Assembly: GCA_018242765.1 (NCBI GenBank)
Contig: JAFEBH010000024.1
Location: 1 to 61,682 of the forward strand
DNA length: 61,682 bases
Direction of reading: 5' to 3'
Origin: Nitrospira sp.
GTDB taxonomy: Bacteria; Nitrospirota; Nitrospiria; Nitrospirales; Nitrospiraceae
Shown here: piece after piece, positions 27,095-36,137 of the stretch
How the letters are laid out: each line of letters begins with the position of its first letter
How positions within the stretch are numbered: the first letter of the stretch is position 1
The notes under the pieces: generated by a model
Database searches by the model: none
Seen by the model: the letters and a program-made list of their open reading frames with translations, nothing else
Told to the model about the DNA's origin: nothing
Position numbers and translations under genes: made by a program

Positions 27095-30000
27095 ATGAAT
27101 AGAAACCAGAGAAACTCAACGTCCAGCAATGCAGATCGTGTGGTTCGTAATATGGATTGGGATGAGTTTGAGGCCCAGCTGTCCCGATCTACCCGAGGGG
27201 GGAAATCACGGGCCGCATCCGATCAGTCTTTGCGCGACCACTTTGGGCCGGAGAAACTTGAACGACTGCAACGTCTGGCGGAACGGGTGCGATCGGTACG
27301 CAGCAAGCGGGAGCCGCTTCGGGGCAACATTATCTTTATCCCTGGCACCATGGGTTCCGAATTGAGCGTGACGGAAGACGGCGACGATGATGTCGTGTGG
27401 ATTAGTTTTCTCAGACTTATCGGAGGAGGCATCAACAGACTACGGCTTGCGAAGGATGGGGTCCGGGAAGCCGATCCGAACCTACGGGTACAGCCCAGCG
27501 GACTCGACAAGGACAGTTACGCCGAGACGATTTTGTGGTTGAAGGCGTATTGGAACGTAGAGCCGCTTGCCTATGATTGGCGAAAAGACGTGGATCTGGC
27601 TGCCGAACGGTTGAAAGAGCTTGTCGAATCCACGTTCAAGGACCAACCGGTCCACATCGTCGCCCATTCCATGGGGGGCCTGGTCTCCCGGAATTTTATT
27701 CGGCTCTATCCCAAAGTCTGGAAGGCCATGGTGGAACCGAAGAAAGGGCAGGGCGGGCGACTCATCATGCTCGGCACACCGAACTACGGGTCCCATGCCA
27801 TTGTGCAGGCCATGGTCGCCAAGGAAAAACTTGTGAAGTGGTTGGCCGCTGCAGACTTGTGTCACGACCTGGATGAGGTGCTTGAAGTGCTGAATGGATT
27901 CGTCGGGAGTTATCAACTGCTCCCGGCTCCCGCCAAACTTCCGGCATCGGAACAAGCGATCTATACTCCGAGCAATTGGGGCTCGTATCCCATCGTGGCG
28001 GCACATCTCGTCCGTGCGCGAAAGTTCCATGAGGATCTTGAGGCGTCGGCCACGATCGATCCGGAGCGGATGACCTACATCGCCGGCTGCAACCGGGAAA
28101 CGGTATGTACCGTCAAGGTCGAGACTCCCGGTCTATTCGAGTTCGGCGCCACGTGGAACGGTGATGGACGGGTCACGCATGCGCTCGGGCTCTTGCCCGG
28201 CGTGCCGACCTATTATGTCGACGAAATTCATGGAGACCTGCAGAAGCATGAGCAGGTGCTCGAAGCGGTGGATGAAATTCTGCGTACCGGGAAGACCGGC
28301 GTATTGGCGACACAGCCGGTCGCTGCCCGTGCCATCCGATCGGTCACTTCCGCGCGAGTCCGTGCGGTTCAAGATCGTCAGGATGCCGGGCGGATTCGCC
28401 GCATTGCGGAAGAAACGGAGGCGAACGACAGCACGGTTGCCGATCGCCGTCGGGCCGAAGCCTTGCTCAGGCAAGCGGTCATGGCGCAGGCTCCTTCAAC
28501 ATCCCGGGCCGTCACCGATTCGACTGAGGCGAGGGCACGTGAGGAGCAAGTCGAGAAAAAGCCGGTACAGCAGACGCTCTCCCTCAATATAGAGGTGGTC
28601 CATGGGGACATTCGCGATATCAAGGCTCCGGCCGTCGTGGTGGGGCACTACCGAGGCGTCCCACCGGTGCGAGCAGTTGGAGCGTTGGACCAGGCGCTCG
28701 ACCACTGGATTTCCAAAGCGGTCACACGCGGCATGATCGGCGGTGGACTGGGTGAAGTGTTTCTGATTCCGAATCCGCAGAAGGCCCTTGCGGCCAATGC
28801 CGTGATTCTTGCCGGGATGGGGGAGTATGGGCGCTTCAACCGGGAGGATCTTAATCTGTTGTTCGCCAATGTGACGTATGCGGTCACCGCCCTCGGCTGG
28901 CGAGAATTTGCGACCGTTGTCGTCGGCTCCGGAGAAGGGAATTTGTCGTTGGATCAAGCAATGGAAGGCATGCTGGAGGGGGTGGGCTCAGCCCTCGGAC
29001 GATTGGGAGCGCAAGGGCGGCTCAAGGTCCTCCGTGTAGTGGAATACGAGAAAGACCGTGTGAAGGCCGTCGAAAAGGTCTTGAGAAAGATCGAGGAGAA
29101 TCACGAGAGTGGGTTGAAACTGACCGTGACGAAAAAGACATTGCCGAAGCGAAGTCGTCGCGTGGCCCCATCACCGCCGAACAACCTCGATACGATGCAA
29201 GGCAGCCGTATTACCATCGAGCGGGACCGTGATGCATTTCGCTTCTCAGCCATCACGAAGCAAGCCGTGATCCCCGTTCGAGAGGTCGCCGTTCAATCCG
29301 CGTACGCGGAAGGGACTGCCGAATTGCTGAAAGAGTCACGAACGCTGAAAGAACAGCGTAAATACGGGAAACTGTTGCATAGCTATCTGATGCCGGAAGA
29401 CTTTGAAAGCATGATCGACATGACGCCGCTTACATTGATGGTCGATCGTTCGACGGCGGCCTTTCCGTGGGAAATGGCGGCGTTCGAGCGGCAGGGACAG
29501 GTGTTGTTCTATGGACCGGCGCGTCAGCTGACACGTCAGTTCCGAACTACCCTGTCCGGTGCTCCCGGACTGATCGCCCCACCCATTCCAAACCGTTTGC
29601 GAGTGTTGGTCATCGCTGATCCGGCTCCTGAGGCGGAGTGGCAATTGCCGGGTGCACGGGAAGAGGGGCGAACCGTGGTGAAGATTCTTCAAGCCATGAA
29701 GCAGGAACAGGGTATCGATCTCACGATTGAGCAACGGATCGGGGCCAATGAATGTGATCCGGTCGAACTGCTCGCGTTGATCCTAAGCGAAGAATTCGAC
29801 CTGATTCATTACTCGGGACATGGGGATTTCGACGAGAAGAATCCCACTAAGAGCGGTTGGATTTTCGGGAAGGATAGCATCCTGTCGGCACGGGAGATTT
29901 TTCGGGCACGGCGTGTGCCGCGTCTCATTTTCGCCAATGCCTGCTTCTCCGGAGTGATTCGACAGGGGCGACCGTTTACCCTACAGGAATCGAATCGCAA

Positions 30001-30274
30001 CCTCGCCGGCCTGGCTCAGGCCTTCTTTGAGCGAGGGGTCGAAAATTACATCGGCACCGGATGGCCCGTGGACGATGCGGCGGCCTTGGCGTTCGCGAAG
30101 GTCTTCTACACCGAAGCGTTGTCCGGTCAGGAGCTGGGGGCCTCGTTATCGAAAGCCAGAGAAGCGATCCTTGCAAGCGGGTCGACCTGGGGAGCCTATC
30201 AGCATTACGGCCAGGCTACGGCGAAATTGCTCACTCTGTCAGGAAGGAACGCAGCAGCCGAACCGGAGTCGTGA
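27095..30274 (+). CDS. Three-domain protein: alpha/beta hydrolase, macro-like domain, CHAT protease
   Basis: 1059 residues. About 75-400: lipase-like alpha/beta hydrolase of the LCAT/PGAP1 kind, with IIFIPGTMGSEL, nucleophile Ser192 in AHSMGGLVSRN, and a late GDGRVTH histidine. About 400-490: charged, disordered linker. About 495-670: a domain like the N-terminal macro-type fold of leucine aminopeptidases (VVHGDIRDIKAPAVVVGHY, AVILAGMGEYGRF). About 700-1045: CHAT caspase-like domain with His909 in HYSGHGDFD and Cys950 in FANACFSG, then YIGTGWPVDD. Both catalytic centres look intact. GGAGG precedes the start. This order of domains in one chain is unusual. Confidence 0.88.
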   Translation: MNRNQRNSTSSNADRVVRNMDWDEFEAQLSRSTRGGKSRAASDQSLRDHFGPEKLERLQRLAERVRSVRSKREPLRGNIIFIPGTMGSELSVTEDGDDDVVWISFLRLIGGGINRLRLAKDGVREADPNLRVQPSGLDKDSYAETILWLKAYWNVEPLAYDWRKDVDLAAERLKELVESTFKDQPVHIVAHSMGGLVSRNFIRLYPKVWKAMVEPKKGQGGRLIMLGTPNYGSHAIVQAMVAKEKLVKWLAAADLCHDLDEVLEVLNGFVGSYQLLPAPAKLPASEQAIYTPSNWGSYPIVAAHLVRARKFHEDLEASATIDPERMTYIAGCNRETVCTVKVETPGLFEFGATWNGDGRVTHALGLLPGVPTYYVDEIHGDLQKHEQVLEAVDEILRTGKTGVLATQPVAARAIRSVTSARVRAVQDRQDAGRIRRIAEETEANDSTVADRRRAEALLRQAVMAQAPSTSRAVTDSTEARAREEQVEKKPVQQTLSLNIEVVHGDIRDIKAPAVVVGHYRGVPPVRAVGALDQALDHWISKAVTRGMIGGGLGEVFLIPNPQKALAANAVILAGMGEYGRFNREDLNLLFANVTYAVTALGWREFATVVVGSGEGNLSLDQAMEGMLEGVGSALGRLGAQGRLKVLRVVEYEKDRVKAVEKVLRKIEENHESGLKLTVTKKTLPKRSRRVAPSPPNNLDTMQGSRITIERDRDAFRFSAITKQAVIPVREVAVQSAYAEGTAELLKESRTLKEQRKYGKLLHSYLMPEDFESMIDMTPLTLMVDRSTAAFPWEMAAFERQGQVLFYGPARQLTRQFRTTLSGAPGLIAPPIPNRLRVLVIADPAPEAEWQLPGAREEGRTVVKILQAMKQEQGIDLTIEQRIGANECDPVELLALILSEEFDLIHYSGHGDFDEKNPTKSGWIFGKDSILSAREIFRARRVPRLIFANACFSGVIRQGRPFTLQESNRNLAGLAQAFFERGVENYIGTGWPVDDAAALAFAKVFYTEALSGQELGASLSKAREAILASGSTWGAYQHYGQATAKLLTLSGRNAAAEPES

Positions 30275-30384
30275 GGAGTGTGAGAGCAGCAGCATCGTTG
30301 TGAGGCCACAATTGGCGAAACGTGGAGGGGCCGGCGAATAGATGAAACTGCTAACTGTGTATTGAACGGGAAAAGCTGATAACC

Positions 30385-31992
30385 GTGGAACGACCGCGCT
30401 TGTTTCTCTCTGCCGTCAGTGAAGAACTGCGGACTGCCCGGCAGACTATGGCCAGGACGGTCCGCACGCTCGGCTTCGATCCTGTCTCGCAAGACGACTT
30501 TCCCACCGGGTATGGCGAGCTGCGTCAGTGGCTACGCGAGCAACTTGATTCCGCCGAGGGTCTCATCCAGCTTGCGGGCGTCGGCTACGGCGCTGAGCCG
30601 CCCGAAGTCGATCCGGAATACGGACGTGTCTCCTACACGCAGTTCGAGTTTCTCTACGCGCGTGAGCAGAAGAGAAAAACCTGGATTATTGTCATCGGCA
30701 AGGACTTCCCGCGTGATAAGGCCACGGACCAACTTGATCTACCTCGTGCGCCTGACTATCCCGACAAAATCAACTATCAAGCCGAACGGCGGCAACTTCA
30801 GCAGGGTTATCTGGCCAGGCTGAAAAGCGACAATCACCTTCGGCATACCGTACAAAACGAGACCGAGTTGGACAACGTCATTCTCCGTCTTCGCGATGAT
30901 TTGGGGGAATTGTATAAAGAAGCGAAGGGCAGAGAGCGACGATTAACAACCCTCGTCGGCACCATCTTATTGGTGCTTGTGGCTTTGGGCGGTAGTGGGT
31001 GGTGGGGGTATCAGCGGCTTCAGGATGGAGTCCAACAAGTCAGTGTGGTGAATATTGAAAAAATCCGCGCACATTTTCTGCAGGCGACGGAGGACACCCA
31101 CCGGCGAGAGTTGGCAGAGGCCGATCGGGAAAAGGATTGGAGGCGTCGGAAAGACTTGCATGAGGCGGCAGATAACGCACAGGCGCTTCGCCTCTCTCGC
31201 ATCGAGGAGGCGATTGCTGCAATTGAGCAGATCGAAGGAGGAGGGGCGGCGACCAGTGTTTTTCAAGAATTGACTCGCATTTTGTCCGAACAAGGTGTGG
31301 ACGAGGCCATTGCCTATGTGGAGAGCCAGCGCTCAGCGATTCTCCAAACAGTCCGCAATCGTACCGCGTCGGTACGTGAACGTAATCGGGCCGACCTGCA
31401 GTCCCTCCTCCGTGGGGCCGCACTGTATGAAGCAAAAGGCCAGGCGCGAGAAGCCCGAACTCTTTATGCTGAGATTCTTGGCGCAGATCCTGATTGGCCG
31501 GAAGCCCTTCAGACGTATTTCTGGTTCCTGGCGGAGCAGGGAGACCTCGCGCTTGTCAGGGCCACCGTAGCAGATGCACAGCACGACTATGAAGAAGCCC
31601 ACCGCATCGCTCAGCGCCTCACGAATGCCGATCCGAAGAACACCCAGTGGCAGCGCGACCTGTCGGTGAGCCACGTCCGGATCGGCAATGTGTTGGTGAG
31701 TCAGGGGGACCTGCCGGCGGCGCTCACGGCCTATCGCGCGAGTCTCGCGATCCGCGAGGTGTTAGCCAAGCGCGATGGAGGAAATACCCAGTGGCAGCGG
31801 GACCTGTATGTCTCATACTGGAGATTGGCGGATCTTGCCGAAAAACAGAAGGCTACTAAGGAAGCACTCACTTATTGGAAACAAGCCTATGACGTGCTGT
31901 CTAAGATCGACAAGCGAGGCTTGCATCTGTCACCAGAAGACCGACAGTATTTAGCAACCCTGCAGGAGAAAGTTCGTGCTGGTGCCCAATGA
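30385..31992 (+). CDS. DUF4062 (TIR-like) membrane protein with TPR repeats
   Basis: 535 residues from a GTG start. Residues 1-110 form a DUF4062 domain (RLFLSAVSEELRTARQTM, then EGLIQLAGVGYGAEP), a TIR-like fold of conflict proteins. One membrane helix (about 188-208), a charged helical part (220-340), then TPR-like repeats, including two near-copies of the segment around NTQWQRDLSVS and NTQWQRDLYVS (about 415-490). Likely inserted in the inner membrane with a sensor on one side and protein-binding repeats on the other. 110 bases after the CHAT gene on the same strand; last gene of the island. Confidence 0.8.
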   Translation: MERPRLFLSAVSEELRTARQTMARTVRTLGFDPVSQDDFPTGYGELRQWLREQLDSAEGLIQLAGVGYGAEPPEVDPEYGRVSYTQFEFLYAREQKRKTWIIVIGKDFPRDKATDQLDLPRAPDYPDKINYQAERRQLQQGYLARLKSDNHLRHTVQNETELDNVILRLRDDLGELYKEAKGRERRLTTLVGTILLVLVALGGSGWWGYQRLQDGVQQVSVVNIEKIRAHFLQATEDTHRRELAEADREKDWRRRKDLHEAADNAQALRLSRIEEAIAAIEQIEGGGAATSVFQELTRILSEQGVDEAIAYVESQRSAILQTVRNRTASVRERNRADLQSLLRGAALYEAKGQAREARTLYAEILGADPDWPEALQTYFWFLAEQGDLALVRATVADAQHDYEEAHRIAQRLTNADPKNTQWQRDLSVSHVRIGNVLVSQGDLPAALTAYRASLAIREVLAKRDGGNTQWQRDLYVSYWRLADLAEKQKATKEALTYWKQAYDVLSKIDKRGLHLSPEDRQYLATLQEKVRAGAQ

Positions 31993-32016
31993 TTTCTGTA
32001 GACCATTGGCCTAAAT

Positions 32017-32045
32017 CAGTGCGGGGCGATTATCGCCCCGCACTG
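32017..32045. terminator. Bidirectional hairpin closing the island
   Basis: A perfect 13-bp GC-rich stem (32017-32029 with 32033-32045) with a 3-base loop lies between the convergent DUF4062 and FKBP genes, 24 and 11 bases past their stops. It can end both transcripts, although neither side has a long T run. Confidence 0.75.
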
Positions 32046-32055
32046 TGAAAAAAGA

Positions 32056-32598
32056 TCACTTCGTTGTGACCTGCGCGACGTCCAGGACCTTCACGTCGAA
32101 GTGCAGCGTCTTACCGGCCAGTGGGTGGTTGAAATCGAGCACGATCGTCTCGTTCTTCACTTCGGAGATTCGCGGATAGACGGTCTTCCCATCGTTGGTT
32201 TTCCCTTCCAACTGTGTCCCCACCTTTTGCGCATCCGCCGGCACCATTTTCCTATCCACTTCCTGAAACGCTTTGGGGTCGACGGTCCCGTAGGCTTCTG
32301 TCGGGGCGACGGTCACTTTCTTTTTCTCTCCGACAGCCATGCCCTCCAACGCTTTTTCCAGACCGGGAACGATTTCATGATTGCCTTGCGTCAACTTCAA
32401 GGGCTCTCCCCCGACATTGGTATCGACAACCGATTGATCGTCGAGCTTCAGGGTGTATTCGAGGGTGACTTGTTTCCCGTTCGACACGGTCGTCGGCGAC
32501 CCTCCTTTCTTCACATCGCCGGCTGAGGCACAGGCTGCGGCAAAAAAGAGGATCACGCACCAACCGCAGAATGACGGAAACATCAATGAACGTCTCAT
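32056..32598 (-). CDS. FKBP-type peptidyl-prolyl isomerase, lipoprotein
   Basis: 180 residues; start at 32598 after AGGAGGTGCCCT. Signal peptide with lipobox AAAC, then a SlyD-like FKBP: VTLEYTLKLDD, VPGLEKALEGMAVGEKKKVTVAPTEAYG, an IF-type insert (about 105-145) and LDFNHPLAGKTLHFDVKVLDV. Catalyses proline isomerization and chaperones proteins, here anchored outside the cytoplasm. Confidence 0.88.
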   Translation of the reverse strand: MRRSLMFPSFCGWCVILFFAAACASAGDVKKGGSPTTVSNGKQVTLEYTLKLDDQSVVDTNVGGEPLKLTQGNHEIVPGLEKALEGMAVGEKKKVTVAPTEAYGTVDPKAFQEVDRKMVPADAQKVGTQLEGKTNDGKTVYPRISEVKNETIVLDFNHPLAGKTLHFDVKVLDVAQVTTK

Positions 32599-32928
32599 AG
32601 GGCACCTCCTGTGAGAAGTGGGTTGTGAGTAGACTGGAAAGGGTCGCAAGTGAGATGGGTGCAGACGGGCGATCGGTTCCAGACTCTGTTGTGTGGATAC
32701 TTTTCACGCTACCACATCATCTCACGTGATGCTACCCACAAAATTTCAATTGTTCTATTGTGAGACAGACTGAAGAAACAGTTCGTATCAATGGTTGGTG
32801 ATCGGATCGCAGTAGGAGAGGCAATAGACAGGATTTTGAAATCTCCGAAGAAAGTTGTATCGGTGACTGATCTGGGTACAATGCGAATGAAGCCATGTTG
32901 AGAGGACTACACGTAAAGGAGGAGGATT

Positions 32929-33228
32929 ATGGCGCGTCGGACGAGCGGTGAACAGAGAGAAGCGAACAGCAATGGGCGTCGTGCATCGGACGTCAAGGTA
33001 GGCGGAATAATCGGTGCTCGCCGAGCCGGTCAATGGGAGTCGCCTTCCGTCGGACCTACCAACGGAAGGTCAGAGGCTCACACGGAAGGCCAGGCCCATC
33101 TCCATCGGCAAATCGCGGAACTCGCCTATGTTCTGTATGAGCGAAGTGGTTTCCAGAATGGGAACGACTTAGACCATTGGCTGGAGGCCGAACGGCAAAT
33201 CAAAGAACCTCGCGGCCAGGCCGCGTAA
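32929..33228 (+). CDS. DUF2934 domain protein
   Basis: 99 residues. The C-terminal part (HRQIAELAYVLYERSGF, then DLDHWLEAERQI) is a DUF2934 domain, a short helical unit of unknown role common in Nitrospira. The first 60 residues are basic and disordered. AGGAGGAGGATT precedes the ATG. Confidence 0.75.
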   Translation: MARRTSGEQREANSNGRRASDVKVGGIIGARRAGQWESPSVGPTNGRSEAHTEGQAHLHRQIAELAYVLYERSGFQNGNDLDHWLEAERQIKEPRGQAA

Positions 33229-33317
33229 CGCGGCATCGGAAATCCACTCCAATCGTGTCTGCTCTATCAGGTTGCGGGACACCTCTCCGTTCATCCGTTC
33301 GATGAACTCACCGCAGT

Positions 33318-33475
33318 CTTCGAGAGACCTGTCCTGAGTGGATCGAAGGGCTCAAGCCGAACAGAGCGGTCATTCAATCTCCCGATGTTTTCCGTTCGTG
33401 CCGAGCCCTTCGACTTACTCAGGCCAGGCTTGTCGAAGCATGAGCCCTTCGGTTGACTCAGGCCAGGCTCTTCGA
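33318..33475. repeat. Three copies of a short intergenic repeat
   Basis: Three related units of about 34-39 bp at 33318-33353 (inverted), 33403-33441 and 33442-33475. Common form: GAGCCCTTCGA, a few variable bases, ACTCAGG(A/C)CAGG, then TCGA. Each unit has inverted ends and can fold. This looks like a dispersed intergenic repeat family; no gene lies in 33229-33528. Confidence 0.7.
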
Positions 33476-33528
33476 TTGATCCAAAGCAGAGTTGCATCAT
33501 ACGGCAATCAGCCGTCAGGCATTGGCTT

Positions 33529-34128
33529 CTATGGTTTCCTGGTATAGGTGATCTCCATCATCTTTGTTTCCTTCCGGCCGTGGTGCGCGCTGTACATTTC
33601 AACCAGTTGATGATTGGCGTCGATGATCTTCCAGATGGCCCGATGAGCCATCGTGCCTCCGCCCGGCTCTGCATGTGACCCTCTCAGGGTAATGGTTTTC
33701 CCGTCGGCGCTCCCGGTCCCTTCCATGATGAAGACGCCGGTGCCTCTCGTATCCACCCAGACCGTGACGTATTTCTTCCGAATGTTGTCATAGGCGTCGA
33801 TGCTCATGCCGGTGAACGGTTGGCCCATCATCTGGCCGTGGAATTCCTGATGGAGAAATCGTCCCTCCATCAGCATCCGTGACTCGGCTGTGCCGGTGGA
33901 TTCCATGGGAGGCTTGCCCGGCTCCATCCATTCCTTCGTGGTGGTGGTCCAGCTGCCGACCAATGTCGCAAAGAGTGCATGCGGTTCGCCGGGTGTGGCG
34001 GCTTGCCTCCACAGCTCCATCATGGCGAGCGGGTCCATCGGCTTTTGCGCTTTCTTGTCGTTGGCCAGGGCCGGTGAGACGGCGAGCATGAGGCAGAGTG
34101 ATGTCAGGACGAGGGATGAGAGTCGCAT
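33529..34128 (-). CDS. DUF1579 family exported protein, copy 1
   Basis: 199 residues; the start at 34128 follows AAGGAGACGATC and gives a clean signal peptide (LVLTSLCLMLAVSPALA). The mature part (GEPHALFATLVGSW, HGQMMGQPFTGMSIDAYDN, TLRGSHAEPGGG) is a DUF1579 lipocalin-like domain of unknown role. It is a close paralogue of the next gene at 34434-35033. Confidence 0.8.
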   Translation of the reverse strand: MRLSSLVLTSLCLMLAVSPALANDKKAQKPMDPLAMMELWRQAATPGEPHALFATLVGSWTTTTKEWMEPGKPPMESTGTAESRMLMEGRFLHQEFHGQMMGQPFTGMSIDAYDNIRKKYVTVWVDTRGTGVFIMEGTGSADGKTITLRGSHAEPGGGTMAHRAIWKIIDANHQLVEMYSAHHGRKETKMMEITYTRKP

Positions 34129-34433
34129 GATCGTCTCCTTCTGGATGAGGGAATTGTGAACCGTCTTGGTGTTTGTCGTTTCACCCGACATGGATCGGCG
34201 CACTGTAGCATGGCGCCTGTGAGATTCGCATGGGCTCAGATCGGCGGTCCGGGAATATCGCTTGATGGGAATGGAAGCTTTTCACAACAGGGTGAGGTTA
34301 TGAGACGATCCGTTGTATCCCGTTGAGGAGCGTGAAGAGATGGAGAGGATTCGTGGATGATGGGAAGAATGTCCGGACAGGGGAGAAGGAAGGCTGAGAG
34401 GCCTGCCTCTCAGCCTGAGAAGCCGAGTCTCCC
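34129..34433. other. Gap between the two DUF1579 genes
   Basis: 305 bases with no gene. The only clear structure is the 10-bp stem at 34391-34416 that follows the stop of the upstream paralogue; nothing else was recognised. Confidence 0.5.
34391..34416 (-). terminator. Hairpin after DUF1579 copy 2
   Basis: A 10-bp stem (34391-34400 with 34407-34416) follows the gene on the minus strand by 17 bases, with TTCCTTCTCC beyond it. Likely a transcript end. Confidence 0.6.
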
Positions 34434-35033
34434 CTATGGTTTCCTGGTATAGGTGATCTCCATCATCTTCGTTTCTTTCTGGCCATGGTGGGCACCATAC
34501 ATATCGAACTGTTGGGTATTGTCGTCGATCAACTTCCAGATTGCACGATGCGACATCTTCCCTCCGCCTGGTTCAGGATGTGAGCCTCGTAACGTGATGG
34601 TCTTGCCGTCCGGGCTGGCGGTGCCTTCCATCATGAAAATCCCGGTTCCCATCGAGTCCATCCACGCGGTCATATATTTCTTGGTCATGTTGTCGTAGGC
34701 GTCGATGCCGATGCCGTTGAACGGTTGGCCCATCATCTGTCCGTTCAATTCCTGGTAGAGGAATCGCCCGTCCAGCAACATCTTCATCTCGGCGCTCCCG
34801 GTCGACTCCATCGCTGGTTTGCCGGGCTCCATCCATTCCTTCGTGCTGGTGGTCCAGCTTCCGGCTAGAGCGGCAAATTGCTTATGCGGCTCGCCGGGCG
34901 TGCCGAGTTGCTTCCAGAGTTCCATCATCGCCTCTTTGTCCATCGGCTTGTCGTGCTTCTTATCCTTGGCAAGAGCAGGGGAAACCATCAACGCAACACA
35001 CAATGTGGTAACGGTAAAGGATAGGAAACGCAT
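34434..35033 (-). CDS. DUF1579 family exported protein, copy 2
   Basis: 199 residues from 35033 (GGAGGCCCCC upstream), signal peptide ending ALA, then the same DUF1579 domain as copy 1, with identical stretches such as SWTT-TKEWMEPGKP and ETKMMEITYTRKP. Recent tandem duplication is the simple explanation. Confidence 0.8.
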   Translation of the reverse strand: MRFLSFTVTTLCVALMVSPALAKDKKHDKPMDKEAMMELWKQLGTPGEPHKQFAALAGSWTTSTKEWMEPGKPAMESTGSAEMKMLLDGRFLYQELNGQMMGQPFNGIGIDAYDNMTKKYMTAWMDSMGTGIFMMEGTASPDGKTITLRGSHPEPGGGKMSHRAIWKLIDDNTQQFDMYGAHHGQKETKMMEITYTRKP

Positions 35034-35110
35034 GGGGGCCTCCTTGTGGTTGGTGAACGTATGTGCCATGTGATTTGATCTGATACCAAGTGTCCTGTTC
35101 AATGAATATG

Positions 35111-35599
35111 TCAGCCTCGCCGCGCGGCCTCGATGGCGGCCACGTCGATCTTCTGCATCGTCATCATGGCATCGAAGGCACGTTTGGCCTCCTCGCCGCC
35201 TGTCGCCATTGCCTCCATCAGCACGCGCGGCGTGATCTGCCAGGAGACGCCCCACTTGTCCTTACACCAGCCACACTCGCTCTCCTGGCCGCCATTGCCG
35301 ACAATGGCATTCCAGTAACGGTCGGTCTCCTCCTGATCGTCGGTCGTGATCTGGAAGGAGAAGGCTTCATTATGCTTGAAGGCGGGACCGCCATTGATAC
35401 CCATGCAGGGGATCCCGGCGACGGTAAAGTTCACCGTGATGACCTCGCCCGCCTTGGTGGAAGGGTTATCGCTCGGCGCGCGGTAGATCGTGCCCACGGC
35501 GCTGTTGGGAAAAGTCGCCGCGTAGAAACGCGCGGCCTCTTCGGCGTTGTGGTCATACCACAGACAGATCGTATTCTTTGCAATCGTAGACTTGGCCAT
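35111..35599 (-). CDS. PhnB-like VOC superfamily protein
   Basis: 162 residues; start at 35599. A PhnB/demethylubiquinone-methyltransferase-like fold of the vicinal-oxygen-chelate superfamily: NTICLWYDHNAEEAARFYAATFP, TVAGIPCMGINGGP, then CGWCKDKWGVSWQITPRVL. These proteins often lack a proven reaction. It sits with other small genes of the kind found around ECF42 sigma factors. Confidence 0.8.
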   Translation of the reverse strand: MAKSTIAKNTICLWYDHNAEEAARFYAATFPNSAVGTIYRAPSDNPSTKAGEVITVNFTVAGIPCMGINGGPAFKHNEAFSFQITTDDQEETDRYWNAIVGNGGQESECGWCKDKWGVSWQITPRVLMEAMATGGEEAKRAFDAMMTMQKIDVAAIEAARRG

Positions 35600-35626
35600 A
35601 TCGGCTGCCTTTCTGTTGCGCAATCG

Positions 35627-36007
35627 CTAAGTGTTCGTCCTGTCCGCTGCGAAGTTCTCGTTCACCCTAAACCTCACGATCCGTCCGATCAAGGTGTAGG
35701 GGATGGATCTATCCAGCGGGAACTTTGCTGTCGCCTTCCCACTGAGATAGGATGAGAGCTCTTTCTTGAATTGTTTTCGAATAGTCGTGGTCATCGGATA
35801 GATGCTGAGATGGGCTTTAAACCCGGCGAAATAGATCAACGGGCCGTTGAGTTTCAGCGCTGGAATCCCGTAGCTGATCGTTTCTTCAGCGCCAGGTGCC
35901 GCTCGCTTGATTGTCGCCCGGATCTTCTGGAGTCTGGTCTGAACGGAACCAGGGAAACCGGCGATATAAGCATCCACTGTTTTGACTATGGCTCGTTTCC
36001 GATTCAT
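35627..36007 (-). CDS. DUF1801 protein (YdhG-like)
   Basis: 126 residues with the DUF1801 pattern: VDAYIAGFPGSVQTRLQKIRATIKRAAPGAEETISYGIPAL, IYFAGFKAHLSIYP, and a C-terminal LSGKATAKFPLDRSIPYTLI. Related to frataxin-like iron-binding proteins, role not established. A second DUF1801 gene, frameshifted, is at 39038-39431. Confidence 0.8.
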   Translation of the reverse strand: MNRKRAIVKTVDAYIAGFPGSVQTRLQKIRATIKRAAPGAEETISYGIPALKLNGPLIYFAGFKAHLSIYPMTTTIRKQFKKELSSYLSGKATAKFPLDRSIPYTLIGRIVRFRVNENFAADRTNT

Positions 36008-36137
36008 TGAATCTGCTCGACCAGGTATTGTTTCCCGTGCACGGGGAGCCCTTCTGCCTCATCTGCATTGAACGGGGATTTGTCCACAGAACCTACCAGA
36101 CATTGCCGGGCAGGTTTCTCAGACCAGCCCAGCTGCG

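Noticed and set aside
33318..33475. CRISPR array
   Set aside because: Only three units, one inverted, with no regular spacers and no cas genes.
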